A program made the position numbers and the translations under genes. The notes below the pieces were generated by a model that saw only the letters and a program-made list of their open reading frames with translations, did no database searches and was not told the DNA's origin. From positions 4,712,001 through 4,776,000 of the forward strand of contig NZ_CP109994.1 in the NCBI RefSeq assembly GCF_025947065.1: a DNA stretch of 64,000 bases, in the 5' to 3' direction. Positions 1 through 9,182 of the stretch are shown in pieces (the first letter of the stretch is position 1; each line of letters starts with the position of its first letter). The DNA comes from Flavobacterium sp. N1736 (GTDB taxonomy: Bacteria > Bacteroidota > Bacteroidia > Flavobacteriales > Flavobacteriaceae).

Positions 1-1898
1 AAAGTCTGTGCAATATCAACTTGATTGAAACCTAAATTCATATCAAACGTTGGTACTTTTGCCTTAGTCGAAACAGATCCGGTTAAACCAATTGTTCCGC
101 CAAAAATTGACGTTTTAAAGTTCTCTAAAAGCGCTTTTTCATCTTTTATAATCAATTTTCCTGAAACATCTTTTAGTTTTAAATTGTCATACAAAACCGT
201 ATTTGCTTTTGCATTTAAAGTACAATTTAAAAACGCAGGAATTTTCATTGCTTCGGCAGGTTTTGCCGTTGTTGCTTTTGTTTCTGATTCTTTTTCGGTT
301 GCAGTTCCAGTTTCGGTTTTAGCAGGTTCTCCCGAAGTCATGAAATCATCAACAGCCAATTGATTTGAACTCATGTTGAAGTTTCCTTTTAGTTCTTGTT
401 TTTTGAACATGAAACCGTAGAAATTCTCTAAAACTCCGTTAATGCTAATATCACTTCTTCCGGTAGTAGCATCAAATTTTTTCAGGTTGATTGTACTCGT
501 ATTGAATTCAACCAAAGCCGTACTGATATTCATTGACTTATTGTTTTCATCAGTATATTTAAATCCTGACAAACTCATAGTTCCGGCATTTTTAATGTTT
601 TGATACTGACTTTTTTCTACAGAAGCCATATCAAATTCTGTTGTAACATCAGCTTTTAAAATACCTGCCAAAGGTTTATCCAATTTTACAGGATATGCTT
701 TTGAAAGGTTTGCAAGATTGATAGTTCCTTTTAAAGCAGCTTTTACCAAAGGATTTACCGTAATGTTTCTAACATTTGCTTTAGCGCTAAAAACATCCTG
801 GTCGATTCTAAAAGATAGCTGATCCAGATTAACGTAAGTATCATTTAAAATACCTGTTTCGTTAATAATTTTAGTATCGATTACAATATTCTGAACTGAT
901 TTTGGCAAATTCGGATATTGAAAAGAAGCATTATTTGATGCAATAGCAATATTGAATTTTGGTACAGTTTTATCGGTTAATTCCCCTTTTGCAAAACCAA
1001 CAACAGTAAAATCTCCGGTAGTTTTTACTCCATTTAAGCTTGAAGAATAAGCAGACGGAATTAAACCTAAGAAATTGGTAAACGATGAAGTTGGTGTTTT
1101 AAATTTCAAATCATAAAGCTGACCCGCTTCAACCATTTGAATAAATCCGTCGAATTCTAAAGGCAATTGGTTAATTAAAGCTTTATTTTCCTTAAATGTA
1201 TATTTGCTTTTGTCTAAATCGATTCCTAAAACAGCGTCCAAAGTTAGTTTTACATTTTTCATGTAATTCATTTTGTCCATATCCAAAGAAACGTTGGCTG
1301 TCGTTTTTGTTGTTAAATCAAGTTTAGAATTGGTAAAATCTCCCGTTCCTTCGTGATTTAAGCTGTCAATAACCATTTTTATTTTAGAACCCTGATCGAT
1401 ATATCTAAAAGTAAAATTCTCGATTTTATAGTTTTGGATCTTTAAAGAAAGCGGTTTGCTTGCTTCTTCTTCCTTCGTTTCTTCTTTTTTATCTTTTAAA
1501 GCGATATCAAAGTTTCCAACACCATCTTTATTAAAAATAATATTGATTAAACCATCTGTAGAGCTAATTCCCTGAATATTTAAAGGCTCATCTTTCCCTT
1601 TAAAAAGCTCTTTAATGCTCATTTTAAGATTTAGTTCACCTAACGAGACCAAAGTATCACCTTCAAAAGGCGCTTTGTTGATGATCACTAACTTTTCTAT
1701 TGCAACAGTAGCATTAGGAAAGTTTTTAAACAAACTTAAATCAGCATCAGCAAAACTCACTTTTGCATCTACGCTTTCATTAATAGCTTCTGTAATTTTT
1801 GTTTTAATTTGATCCTTAAATAGATAAGGAATGGCAAATAATGCGGCAATAATAACCACAAGAACAATGGCGGTAATTTTTAAAATTTTCTTTAACAT
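1..1898 (-). CDS. AsmA family protein (C-terminus cut by window edge)
   Basis: The minus-strand frame stays open from an ATG at 1898 to the window edge, giving about 632 residues without a stop. It opens MLKKILKITAIVLVVIIAA, a single N-terminal membrane anchor (about residues 5-27). A long beta-rich periplasmic region follows, with AsmA-like features: a start close to YLFKDQIKTKITEAINES, and late segments LENFKTSIFGGTIGLTGSV and MNLGFNQVDI. AsmA-type proteins are inner-membrane-anchored bridge-like proteins tied to outer-membrane lipid or protein homeostasis. A Lys/Glu/Thr-rich linker lies near residues 500-530. The family call is fairly secure; the exact role is not readable from sequence. 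Confidence 0.85.
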   Translation of the reverse strand, partial: MLKKILKITAIVLVVIIAALFAIPYLFKDQIKTKITEAINESVDAKVSFADADLSLFKNFPNATVAIEKLVIINKAPFEGDTLVSLGELNLKMSIKELFKGKDEPLNIQGISSTDGLINIIFNKDGVGNFDIALKDKKEETKEEEASKPLSLKIQNYKIENFTFRYIDQGSKIKMVIDSLNHEGTGDFTNSKLDLTTKTTANVSLDMDKMNYMKNVKLTLDAVLGIDLDKSKYTFKENKALINQLPLEFDGFIQMVEAGQLYDLKFKTPTSSFTNFLGLIPSAYSSSLNGVKTTGDFTVVGFAKGELTDKTVPKFNIAIASNNASFQYPNLPKSVQNIVIDTKIINETGILNDTYVNLDQLSFRIDQDVFSAKANVRNITVNPLVKAALKGTINLANLSKAYPVKLDKPLAGILKADVTTEFDMASVEKSQYQNIKNAGTMSLSGFKYTDENNKSMNISTALVEFNTSTINLKKFDATTGRSDISINGVLENFYGFMFKKQELKGNFNMSSNQLAVDDFMTSGEPAKTETGTATEKESETKATTAKPAEAMKIPAFLNCTLNAKANTVLYDNLKLKDVSGKLIIKDEKALLENFKTSIFGGTIGLTGSVSTKAKVPTFDMNLGFNQVDIAQT

Positions 1899-2002
1899 AA
1901 TTAATTATAGATTTGAGGTTTTAGGGTTCTTAATTTATACGTAATATTCTTGCAAAAATAAACTTTTATCGTTCAGTACATCCAAATTTGTCATAAAAAA
2001 CA

Positions 2003-2043
2003 ATAGCCTGCCGTAAATCGAATTTCGATTATGGGCAAGCTAT
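2003..2043 (-). terminator. Long imperfect hairpin with T-run, upstream of the AsmA gene
   Basis: ATAGCCTGCC (2003-2012) pairs with GGCAAGCTAT (2034-2043) with one mismatch. Nested inside, AATCGAA pairs with TTCGATT. Read on the minus strand, the stem is followed by TTGTTTTTT, as in an intrinsic terminator. It lies about 105 bases upstream of the AsmA start and beyond another terminator at 2235-2266, so it could be a second terminator, a leader attenuator, or the end of a small transcript. Confidence 0.4.
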
Positions 2044-2234
2044 CAAAAAAAAATAAATTATTCTTAAATATTTTTAAAACTTTATGATATGTATTTTTGA
2101 TTTATCAGATACTGTAATTTTTTGCTAAAATAGCTAGTATAGCAGGCAAAAGCCGTTAACTATAAATTAACTTTGAGTTAATTAAAACAGTAGTTATTGT
2201 TATGTATGCTAAGAAATTGTTTTGCAGAAATAAA

Positions 2235-2266
2235 AAAATCCGTTTGAGAAGTTTCAAACGGATTTT
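2235..2266 (-). terminator. Intrinsic terminator after the hydrolase gene
   Basis: A perfect 13-bp stem (AAAATCCGTTTGA / TCAAACGGATTTT) with a 6-base loop, followed on the minus strand by a T-run (A-run at 2232-2238). It lies just past the stop of the alpha/beta hydrolase gene. The rest of the 1899-2284 gap is AT-rich with no ORF I can support. Confidence 0.8.
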
Positions 2267-2284
2267 AGCTAGAATAAGTTTAAA

Positions 2285-3232
2285 TTATTTCTGAATGAAA
2301 GAAACAATTTTAGTAGTCAATTCTTCTGAAACAGGTAACGTTTCGTTATTGTAACTTTCAAAATTTGCTTTTTGATCTCCATCAATAATTTTCATGATGT
2401 GATTCATTTTATCAATTATCAAAAGTTCTGAATTCTTATTGGCATGTGCTAAATTTTCAGCATCTTTTACAGTTACCTGTAAATCATTATTTCCCTGTAT
2501 AATTAAAATTGGAACATTTAATTTTTTAATCTCTATGGAAGGATCATACTTAAACCAGGAAATTAAATAAGGCTGAATACCTGGTCTAAAAAGAGAATTA
2601 AGCATTGGATCTACTTTTTTGACTTTGTTTCCATTTTTCAGACTATCGATAATAGGAAAGGTCATTTCCTCAATTTGTTTGTTTGACTTAGCTGCAATCT
2701 GATTTTTAAGAAGCTTATCTGCAGATTCTCCCGGGCCTGCAATTGAAATAAACTTATCTGCTTTTGCTCCGGCAATTATTCCAATTAATGAACCTTCGCT
2801 ATGCCCAATGATAATTAATTTGGAAAATCGTTTGTCCTGTTTTAATAAGTTTATCCAACTTTTTACATCTTCGGTATAATTCTCAAATACCAAACTTGAT
2901 TCGGCTCCGGCAGCGGCTTTACTTTCTCCAATGCCGCGTTTATCAAATCGTAACGATGCAATTCCATTTTTCGCCAAAGCTTCTGCCAGCATTTTTAAGG
3001 AGTTGTTTTTCATCATCGGATTATTTCCGTTTCTGTCCGTTGGTCCGGAACCTGAAATAATCAATGCTACTGGATATTTTTTTGTTAAATCAGGAGTTGT
3101 TAAAGTGCCATAAATCTGATCTAAATTGATTTTTAGCGCTAAACTGCTTTCCTTAAATGTTATCTCACTTTTATTTTGTGCATGAATAAGATTTACAAAT
3201 ACAACAAATAAAACGACGTATATCTTTTTCAT
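2285..3232 (-). CDS. Secreted alpha/beta hydrolase
   Basis: A 315-residue protein with a signal peptide (MKKIYVVLFVVFVNLIHAQ, cleavage near residue 19). Family marks are an oxyanion-loop region (LIISGSGPTDRNGNN), a nucleophile elbow GHSEGS in the middle, the acid region IQGNNDLQV and a late MNHIMK that would carry the catalytic His. This is an alpha/beta-hydrolase fold of the periplasmic serine aminopeptidase/esterase type (compare EstA/YtaP-like proteins). The substrate is unknown. It starts 12 bases after the SppA stop, so the two genes are probably co-transcribed, with the terminator at 2235-2266. Confidence 0.85.
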   Translation of the reverse strand: MKKIYVVLFVVFVNLIHAQNKSEITFKESSLALKINLDQIYGTLTTPDLTKKYPVALIISGSGPTDRNGNNPMMKNNSLKMLAEALAKNGIASLRFDKRGIGESKAAAGAESSLVFENYTEDVKSWINLLKQDKRFSKLIIIGHSEGSLIGIIAGAKADKFISIAGPGESADKLLKNQIAAKSNKQIEEMTFPIIDSLKNGNKVKKVDPMLNSLFRPGIQPYLISWFKYDPSIEIKKLNVPILIIQGNNDLQVTVKDAENLAHANKNSELLIIDKMNHIMKIIDGDQKANFESYNNETLPVSEELTTKIVSFIQK

Positions 3233-3244
3233 CAGTAAATAGAA

Positions 3245-5002
3245 TTATTGAATATTTAATCCAAAAGGCATCACCGCCTGAACTCCTTTTTGTTTTTGAA
3301 GTCTTTTTACCTGTTCGATCAAAAGATAGTTTTCTTCGCCAATTTCTTCTTTTATAAAAGCTTCTTTAGATTTTGCAAAAGGCAAACCGGCTAATACATC
3401 GTTGAATGTTTTTTCGAATTCAGGATAATTTTGTGTACTGTACGATTTTATTTTAGCAATTTTAGCAGCTTCGGCAATAGCATCATCCAAACCGCCAATT
3501 TCATCAACTAAACCTATTTTTATGGCTTGAGACCCTGACCAGACTCTTCCTTGTGCAATAGAATCTACTTGTGCAAAAGTCATTTTTCGGCCTTGAGCGA
3601 CGTGCGTTACAAAAGTGTTGTAAATTTTTTCTACTCCTTCTAATGTAAAAGCTTTAAATTTTTCATCAACAGGAACAAACGGACTATAATTTGCTGAATT
3701 TTCGTGTGTTTTTACCTGTTCCGTATTAATTCCTAATTTATTGGCTAACGGACTAAAGTTTGGTAAAATTCCAAAAACACCAATTGAACCTGTAATTGTA
3801 TTTTTTTCTGCGAAAATCTTATTGGCATTACAAGCAATATAATAACCGCCCGAAGCAGCATAATTACCCATAGAAACTACAACAGGTTTTACTTTTTTAG
3901 TGATTTCAATTTCTCTCCAAATCAAATCAGAAGTCAAAGCGCTTCCACCCGGACTGTCAATTCGAAGTACAATTGCTTTTACATCTTCATCTTTTCTCGC
4001 TTCCTGCAATGAACGACGCATAGCGCCTTCGCCAATTACGGTTACATCGCCTTCGCCGCTTTCAATTTCGCCCTGAGCATAAATAATCGCAATTTGATCG
4101 CTTGAAGTGTTCGTTAAAGCCGTTGTAATATTATTTTGTGTATAATCTAAAATCGAAATTTTATTGTAATCGTCGTCTCCGGTTACTTTCAATTGTTTTT
4201 TAATAGCGTTATGATACACATCTTCATAAGCCACAATATCTACTAAATGCTGGCTTTTTGCCATTTCAGGAGTTCTTGCCAGTAAACCGTTTGCAATTTC
4301 ATTTAATTTGGCAACAGGAATATTTCGGCTTTTCGAGATATCTTCAGAAACGTTTGTCCATATAGAATTTAAAAGCGCTGTAATTTGTTCTCTGTTGGCA
4401 TCGCTCATTTTATTTTCTAAAAAGGGCTCAACGGCACTTTTATATTTTCCGTGACGAATCACTTCCATATGAATACCTGATTTATCCTGAAAGTCTTTAA
4501 AAAACATCACTTCAGACGAAAGTCCTTTAAAATCAAGATCTCCGGCAGGATTTAAATAAATTGTATTGGCAACGGAGTTTAGATAATATTCTTTTTGAGA
4601 AAATGAATTAGCATACGCCCAAATAAATTTTCCTGATTTTTTAAAGCTTTCGAGCGCATTTCTTAAATCTTTGTATTGCGCCAATCCTAAAGAAGATTCA
4701 TCATTTAAAATGGAAATTCCTTTAATATTATCGTCTGTTTTTGCCGCTTCGATTGCATTGATAACATCAGTTAAACCAACTCCTTTTTTATCTGAAAAAA
4801 CAGTTACCCAAGGATCTTTATATTTTCCGGCGTAATCATTATTGATTTTTTTTAAATCTAATTCTATAACAGAATCAGCTTTTACAGAGACCGTTTCGTC
4901 CCCGCCAAAAATAGCACCAATAAGAATTACTCCAAAAAAGAATAACATGATAAAAACAAAAATACCAATTACTGTGGCAATTACATTTCCTAGAAATTTC
5001 AT
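3245..5002 (-). CDS. sppA: Signal peptide peptidase SppA, 67-kDa (double-domain) type
   Basis: A 585-residue membrane-anchored serine protease that degrades cleaved signal peptides. A hydrophobic N-terminal anchor spans residues 5-33. It has two ClpP-like halves. The general-base Lys sits in GKYKSAVEPF (K188) of the first half, and the nucleophile Ser in NYAASGGYY (S384) of the second, the Ser/Lys dyad known from E. coli SppA. RIDSPGGSA near residue 350 is also typical. The length fits the double-domain form. It precedes the alpha/beta hydrolase on the same strand. Confidence 0.95.
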   Translation of the reverse strand: MKFLGNVIATVIGIFVFIMLFFFGVILIGAIFGGDETVSVKADSVIELDLKKINNDYAGKYKDPWVTVFSDKKGVGLTDVINAIEAAKTDDNIKGISILNDESSLGLAQYKDLRNALESFKKSGKFIWAYANSFSQKEYYLNSVANTIYLNPAGDLDFKGLSSEVMFFKDFQDKSGIHMEVIRHGKYKSAVEPFLENKMSDANREQITALLNSIWTNVSEDISKSRNIPVAKLNEIANGLLARTPEMAKSQHLVDIVAYEDVYHNAIKKQLKVTGDDDYNKISILDYTQNNITTALTNTSSDQIAIIYAQGEIESGEGDVTVIGEGAMRRSLQEARKDEDVKAIVLRIDSPGGSALTSDLIWREIEITKKVKPVVVSMGNYAASGGYYIACNANKIFAEKNTITGSIGVFGILPNFSPLANKLGINTEQVKTHENSANYSPFVPVDEKFKAFTLEGVEKIYNTFVTHVAQGRKMTFAQVDSIAQGRVWSGSQAIKIGLVDEIGGLDDAIAEAAKIAKIKSYSTQNYPEFEKTFNDVLAGLPFAKSKEAFIKEEIGEENYLLIEQVKRLQKQKGVQAVMPFGLNIQ

Positions 5003-5139
5003 AAATATATTTTTTTAATATGTAGCAAAAATGAGTAAGAAGTTACAAATTTTAACGCACAAAGTCACAATTAAATTCAGAACTCGTTTCACAAATATAT
5101 TGTTAATTCTAAAATAGATTTAGTTAATTTGCATTAATT

Positions 5140-6273
5140 ATGAAATCACAGCATCAGGTCGTTTTATCTATAGGCAGTAATCAGGGAAACCGATTGGCAA
5201 ACATCGAAAGTTGTATTGCATTAATACATCAGGAAGTGGGAACCGTAATCGAGGTTTCAAAACTATATGAAACACCCGCCTGGGGATTTGAAAGCGATGC
5301 TTTTTATAATTGTGCATTGCTGTTACACAGTAATTTATCGGCACAAAAAATATTAAACCAGGTTTTAAAAGTCGAAAAACAATTAGGACGAATCCGTTCG
5401 AACCAACAAGGTTATCAATCAAGAATTATTGATATTGATTTGATTGTTTTTGATAATGAAATTATCGAATCTGAAAAACTTACGATTCCGCATCCGTTAA
5501 TGCAAAACCGAAAATTTGTGTTATTGCCAATGCAGGATTTAAAATTAAACTGGAAACATCCTGTTTTTCATAAAACCGTAAGCGAATTAATTGCAATTAC
5601 GCCAGATGAAAGTGTTTGTACTATTGTTCAGGATTTGAAAAATCCCGTAAAGGAAATTCCGCTGCAGAACTTTAATTATATTTCTTTTGAAGGGAATATT
5701 GGCGCCGGTAAAACAACTTTAGTACACAAAATTGCAGAAGATTTTAATGCGAAAACTGTTTTAGAACGTTTTGCAGATAATCCGTTTTTGCCTAAATTTT
5801 ACAAAGATCAAAATAGATATGCTTTTCCGCTTGAAATGTCTTTTTTAGCCGACAGATATCAGCAATTATCAGATGATTTGGCGCAATTTGATTTATTTAA
5901 AGATTTTATCGTAGCCGATTATCATATTTTTAAATCATTGATTTTTGCAAAAATCACTTTGCAGGAAGACGAATACCGTTTGTACCGAAACTTATTTGAT
6001 ATTATTTATAAAGAAATGCCAAAACCGGATTTGTACATTTATTTGTATCAAAATACCGGACGTTTACTCGAAAACATCAAAAAACGAGGACGAAATTATG
6101 AGCAAAATATCGAAGCCGAATATCTGGATAAAATCAATAATGGTTATTTAGAATATATTAAATCCCAAACAGATTTGAATGTATTAATAATAGATGTTTC
6201 AAATCGTGATTTTGTAAAAAACCATGAAGATTATCTTTTCATTTTAAATGAAATCCAGAAGAAGATTGCGTAA
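5140..6273 (+). CDS. folK: Fusion: HPPK (FolK) + deoxynucleoside kinase
   Basis: A 377-residue two-domain protein. Residues 1-165 are 6-hydroxymethyl-dihydropterin pyrophosphokinase, the folate-pathway step before DHPS, with QVVLSIGSNQG at the start, the Asp pair of RIIDIDLIVFD (95-105, metal binding) and IPHP at 117-120. Residues 178-377 are a deoxynucleoside kinase domain: P-loop EGNIGAGKTT (184-193), an ERF motif near 209, a DR pair in FLADRYQQL and an Arg-rich lid segment (KKRGRNYEQ). The second half would salvage deoxynucleosides. No stop or frameshift separates the halves. It is divergent from sppA and followed by a large palindrome. Confidence 0.93.
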   Translation: MKSQHQVVLSIGSNQGNRLANIESCIALIHQEVGTVIEVSKLYETPAWGFESDAFYNCALLLHSNLSAQKILNQVLKVEKQLGRIRSNQQGYQSRIIDIDLIVFDNEIIESEKLTIPHPLMQNRKFVLLPMQDLKLNWKHPVFHKTVSELIAITPDESVCTIVQDLKNPVKEIPLQNFNYISFEGNIGAGKTTLVHKIAEDFNAKTVLERFADNPFLPKFYKDQNRYAFPLEMSFLADRYQQLSDDLAQFDLFKDFIVADYHIFKSLIFAKITLQEDEYRLYRNLFDIIYKEMPKPDLYIYLYQNTGRLLENIKKRGRNYEQNIEAEYLDKINNGYLEYIKSQTDLNVLIIDVSNRDFVKNHEDYLFILNEIQKKIA

Positions 6274-6358
6274 TGTGTCAATTAGGCAATTAGAAAATGA
6301 GATAATTAGAAAATTAAAATTACGTCGTGCATAATTATCTCATTTTCTAATTGACACA
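6274..6358. repeat. Long intergenic inverted repeat (TGTGTCAATTAG type)
   Basis: The right arm at 6332-6358 is the reverse complement of the left arm at 6274-6308, except for an 8-base insertion (GCAATTAG) in the left arm. That makes 27 paired bases built from TGTGTCAATTAG and AGAAAATGAGATAATTA words. It sits between the converging folK fusion and the T9SS protein gene, touching the folK stop codon, and could act as a bidirectional terminator. Similar low-complexity repeats occur in other Flavobacterium gaps as I recall them. Confidence 0.75.
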
Positions 6359-6373
6359 TTTCCTAATTAAAAA

Positions 6374-8530
6374 CTATCTCTTTAACGCAAAATGTCCTTT
6401 AAAAATAGGTTTTGTATCATCAATTTTCATGACATACCAATAATCAGAAGCGGGAAGAGGTGTTTTCTCAAAAGTACCGTCCCAACTCATTTTAGAGCCG
6501 CTTAGCTGCGCCAAAAGTTTACCGTAACGATCAAAAATAGTGACTTCCGCCTGAGGAAAATTTTCCATTCCCGTTACTTCCCATAAATCATTAAAAGTAT
6601 CATTGTTTGGCGTAAAGAATGGCGGAAAAACAAGAACAACAAAATCTAAGGTTGATTGCCCACAGTTATTTTTTTCTCTTACGTAAGCAGTCTGCAAACC
6701 TCCGGGAACATCGTAAAAAATATTAGAATTCTGAAAATTTTCTCCGTCAACAGAATATTCATAATAGTCTTCCTCTTTACTCAAATATATAGTGACCTTA
6801 GTTTCATCTACATTTACTCGTGTTATTTGAGGAATTAGATGTTCAATAACAGTAATTTTTTTTGTGTTGGGACAGCTTTCCGGCGCAGGACTCGTAACAT
6901 CTACGGTGTAAGTTCCTGCCTTATCGACTTCGATAGTTTGAGTATTTTCTCCGGTAGACCATACATAAGTTACGCCTGTAATTTTTGCATCTAATTGTAA
7001 TTTTTGAAATTGGCACAAAATCAAAGTTTCGTCTGAAACCACAGGCGGAGTATAAACGATAATATTTACCGGTACACGATTTGTGTTTACACAACCGTTA
7101 TTAGAAGCTTCTGCATAATAAATCGTATTTGCAGAAACAGAAGGAGTTACAAAACTACTGCCATTATAAACACTTGTTCCGCTTGTAGCAGTAGTAAACC
7201 AATTAATGACACCAATATTTGAACTCGCTTCGAGTGTTACGCTTCCAGTGCCACATCGCGCAACAGGCGAAGTAACTGTTGGAGCTGCAGGTGTTGTATT
7301 TATTGTTGCAATTACTGATTTTCGATTGCTCTCGCAGCCCGCGTCAAAATAATAAGTTGTTGTAGTATTTATTGTTGGTGTAATATATGTGTTTCCGGTG
7401 TGTAATAAATTCCCGCCAATGGCTGAATCATACCAGCCAACGGTAGCTCCCACAGTTGCAGTTGCATTTAAAGTAAACGTTCCCGAATCGCAAAGTGCAT
7501 TTGGCGTGATTGCCGAAGCTATCGGAATTGTAATTTTGGTACTTGCTGCAATTTCTAAAGGTGATTCTCCAGGCATTCCTCCGTATTCGACAACATATCC
7601 TTTTGGCTGATAAGCGTCACCGGGAGTTAATGATCCTGTATTAGATAAATCGTTCCAGGAGCCTTTTATTCCAATACCGGCTTGTGTAATATGAGCGTAA
7701 TCTTCTTCTCCCAGCTGATTTGGTTCGCCGTTATTCCAGAAAGTATAACTCATAACAGTTCCCGCTTCGGGACCGGTAACCCATTTCCAAATACCTTCAG
7801 TTTCCTGATCGCTACCGCCAATCCACCCTGTTCCCGAAGCTTGTTCGCCAACTAACTTTGCTTCATCTGCAGCCAAAATAGTTGCTAAATATCCTTTTAA
7901 TCCATAATATGTACTCGCTTCGGCTGCTGCTTTTGCATTAGTCCACGTAATACCAATACTTGGCGTAAATAAATAATAATGTCCTGTAGATGGCAAATAA
8001 TTCGCCTGACCAATAGTTATAGAAAAATCTCTGGTTCCCGACGCAGTTGGCGAAGAATTAGAAAAAACAACATCTTTAATTGCGGCTTCAAAATCTGAAT
8101 ATAAAATATCAATTCCGGTTGGGCTTGAAAGTTTTAATTTTCCGGCAGTAGCATCCCAACTTGTTATTATTGAGGGATGCGCTGTTGGGTTTAAAAGTTC
8201 GAGTTTGTCAAAACCACCGGAATAACCGGATGAAATTTGAATGTATACAGTCTCAGTTCCTGTTTCTGCAGGATCGTGGGTGATACTAATAGAGGTGACA
8301 ATATTTATGGTGTTTAAGGGACAGTATAATTGATCTCCGGTTGCTTTTATAACAGGCGGATTAATGGCTAAAGTAATTTTTTTATTGCTTTTTCTGACTG
8401 ATTTAAGAGTATCGTTTAATCGGAGAATTGTAGACTTGTTTAAAGTTTTAATTTTCTCATTTGCAAATGATTGATTGAAACTTAAAGCATAAAATAAAAT
8501 TGATATTTTTAAGAAAAGAAACTTTTTCAT
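6374..8530 (-). CDS. Secreted T9SS type B protein with C-type lectin-like domain
   Basis: A 718-residue protein with a signal peptide (cleavage near FNQSFA). Residues about 180-315 look like a C-type lectin fold: GHYYLFTPS, TWTNAKAAAEAS, GYLATI, GWIGGSDQETEGIWKWVTG, FWNNGEPN and SWNDLS carry the WIG and EPN-type signature. Ig/PKD-like repeats follow (IYYAEASNNGCVNTN, TYVWSTGENTQTIEV). The C-terminus, from FFTPNNDTFNDLW through FDRYGKLLAQL and WDGTF to the end, is the gliding-motility-associated type B sorting domain used for type IX secretion. Probably a surface or released carbohydrate-binding adhesin. The ligand is unknown. Confidence 0.88.
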   Translation of the reverse strand: MKKFLFLKISILFYALSFNQSFANEKIKTLNKSTILRLNDTLKSVRKSNKKITLAINPPVIKATGDQLYCPLNTINIVTSISITHDPAETGTETVYIQISSGYSGGFDKLELLNPTAHPSIITSWDATAGKLKLSSPTGIDILYSDFEAAIKDVVFSNSSPTASGTRDFSITIGQANYLPSTGHYYLFTPSIGITWTNAKAAAEASTYYGLKGYLATILAADEAKLVGEQASGTGWIGGSDQETEGIWKWVTGPEAGTVMSYTFWNNGEPNQLGEEDYAHITQAGIGIKGSWNDLSNTGSLTPGDAYQPKGYVVEYGGMPGESPLEIAASTKITIPIASAITPNALCDSGTFTLNATATVGATVGWYDSAIGGNLLHTGNTYITPTINTTTTYYFDAGCESNRKSVIATINTTPAAPTVTSPVARCGTGSVTLEASSNIGVINWFTTATSGTSVYNGSSFVTPSVSANTIYYAEASNNGCVNTNRVPVNIIVYTPPVVSDETLILCQFQKLQLDAKITGVTYVWSTGENTQTIEVDKAGTYTVDVTSPAPESCPNTKKITVIEHLIPQITRVNVDETKVTIYLSKEEDYYEYSVDGENFQNSNIFYDVPGGLQTAYVREKNNCGQSTLDFVVLVFPPFFTPNNDTFNDLWEVTGMENFPQAEVTIFDRYGKLLAQLSGSKMSWDGTFEKTPLPASDYWYVMKIDDTKPIFKGHFALKR

Positions 8531-8571
8531 TTCATAAATATATCAATTTTGCAATTATAAAAAAATATATT

Positions 8572-9108
8572 CTATTCCGGCCAATTTAGTTTTTGAAACA
8601 AATCCCAAACGACAATTCCTGCACTTACAGAAATATTTAAGGAATGTTTTGTGCCTAACTGCGGAATTTCTATGCATCCGTCGCAAATCGCAACCGCTTC
8701 TTGTGAAACGCCGTAAACTTCATTTCCAAAAATTAAAGCATATTTTTGATTTTTCTCAACTTTAAAATCCTGAAGAAAAATCGCACTTTCAACTTGTTCA
8801 ATGGCAAGAGTGAGAACCTTTTCTTTTTTTAGGTTTTCAATAACTTCCAAAACATTTTCATGATGTTCCCAGGCAACAGTTTCGGTAGCGCCAAGAGCGG
8901 TTTTATGAATTTCTTTGTTAGGAGGAGTTGCTGTAATCCCGCACAAGATTATTTTTTCGATCAAAAAAGCATCAGCAGTTCTAAATACAGATCCAATATT
9001 ATGCAAGCTTCGAATATCATCCAAAACCAAAATCAAAGGCGTTTTTTCTGATTTTTTAAAATCCTCTATAGATTTTCTGTCCAGCTCACTATTTTCAAGT
9101 TTTCTCAT
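8572..9108 (-). CDS. SpoU/TrmH-family RNA 2'-O-methyltransferase
   Basis: A 178-residue SPOUT-class methylase. Motif 1 is in LVLDDIRSLHNIGSVFRTADAF, motif 2 in ALIFGNEVYGVS, and motif 3 in IEIPQLGTKHSLNISVSAGI, which form the SAM-binding knot and the catalytic Arg/Asn/Ser set. The short length without an N-terminal substrate-binding extension fits TrmH-like tRNA or rRNA ribose methylases. The exact target base cannot be read from sequence. Confidence 0.9.
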   Translation of the reverse strand: MRKLENSELDRKSIEDFKKSEKTPLILVLDDIRSLHNIGSVFRTADAFLIEKIILCGITATPPNKEIHKTALGATETVAWEHHENVLEVIENLKKEKVLTLAIEQVESAIFLQDFKVEKNQKYALIFGNEVYGVSQEAVAICDGCIEIPQLGTKHSLNISVSAGIVVWDLFQKLNWPE

Positions 9109-9127
9109 TGTGTTGAATTCAGGTCAT

Positions 9128-9159
9128 AAAAAAAGCTTCCAAAGATAAGGAAGCTTTTT
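9128..9159. terminator. Bidirectional hairpin terminator
   Basis: AAAAAGCTTCC and GGAAGCTTTTT form a perfect stem around an AAAGATAA loop, with A/T runs on both sides. It lies between the DUF1573 gene and the RNA methylase gene, both on the minus strand, so it most likely ends the DUF1573 transcript. Confidence 0.75.
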
Positions 9160-9182
9160 CGATTATTTTATTGTTTTTCAGA

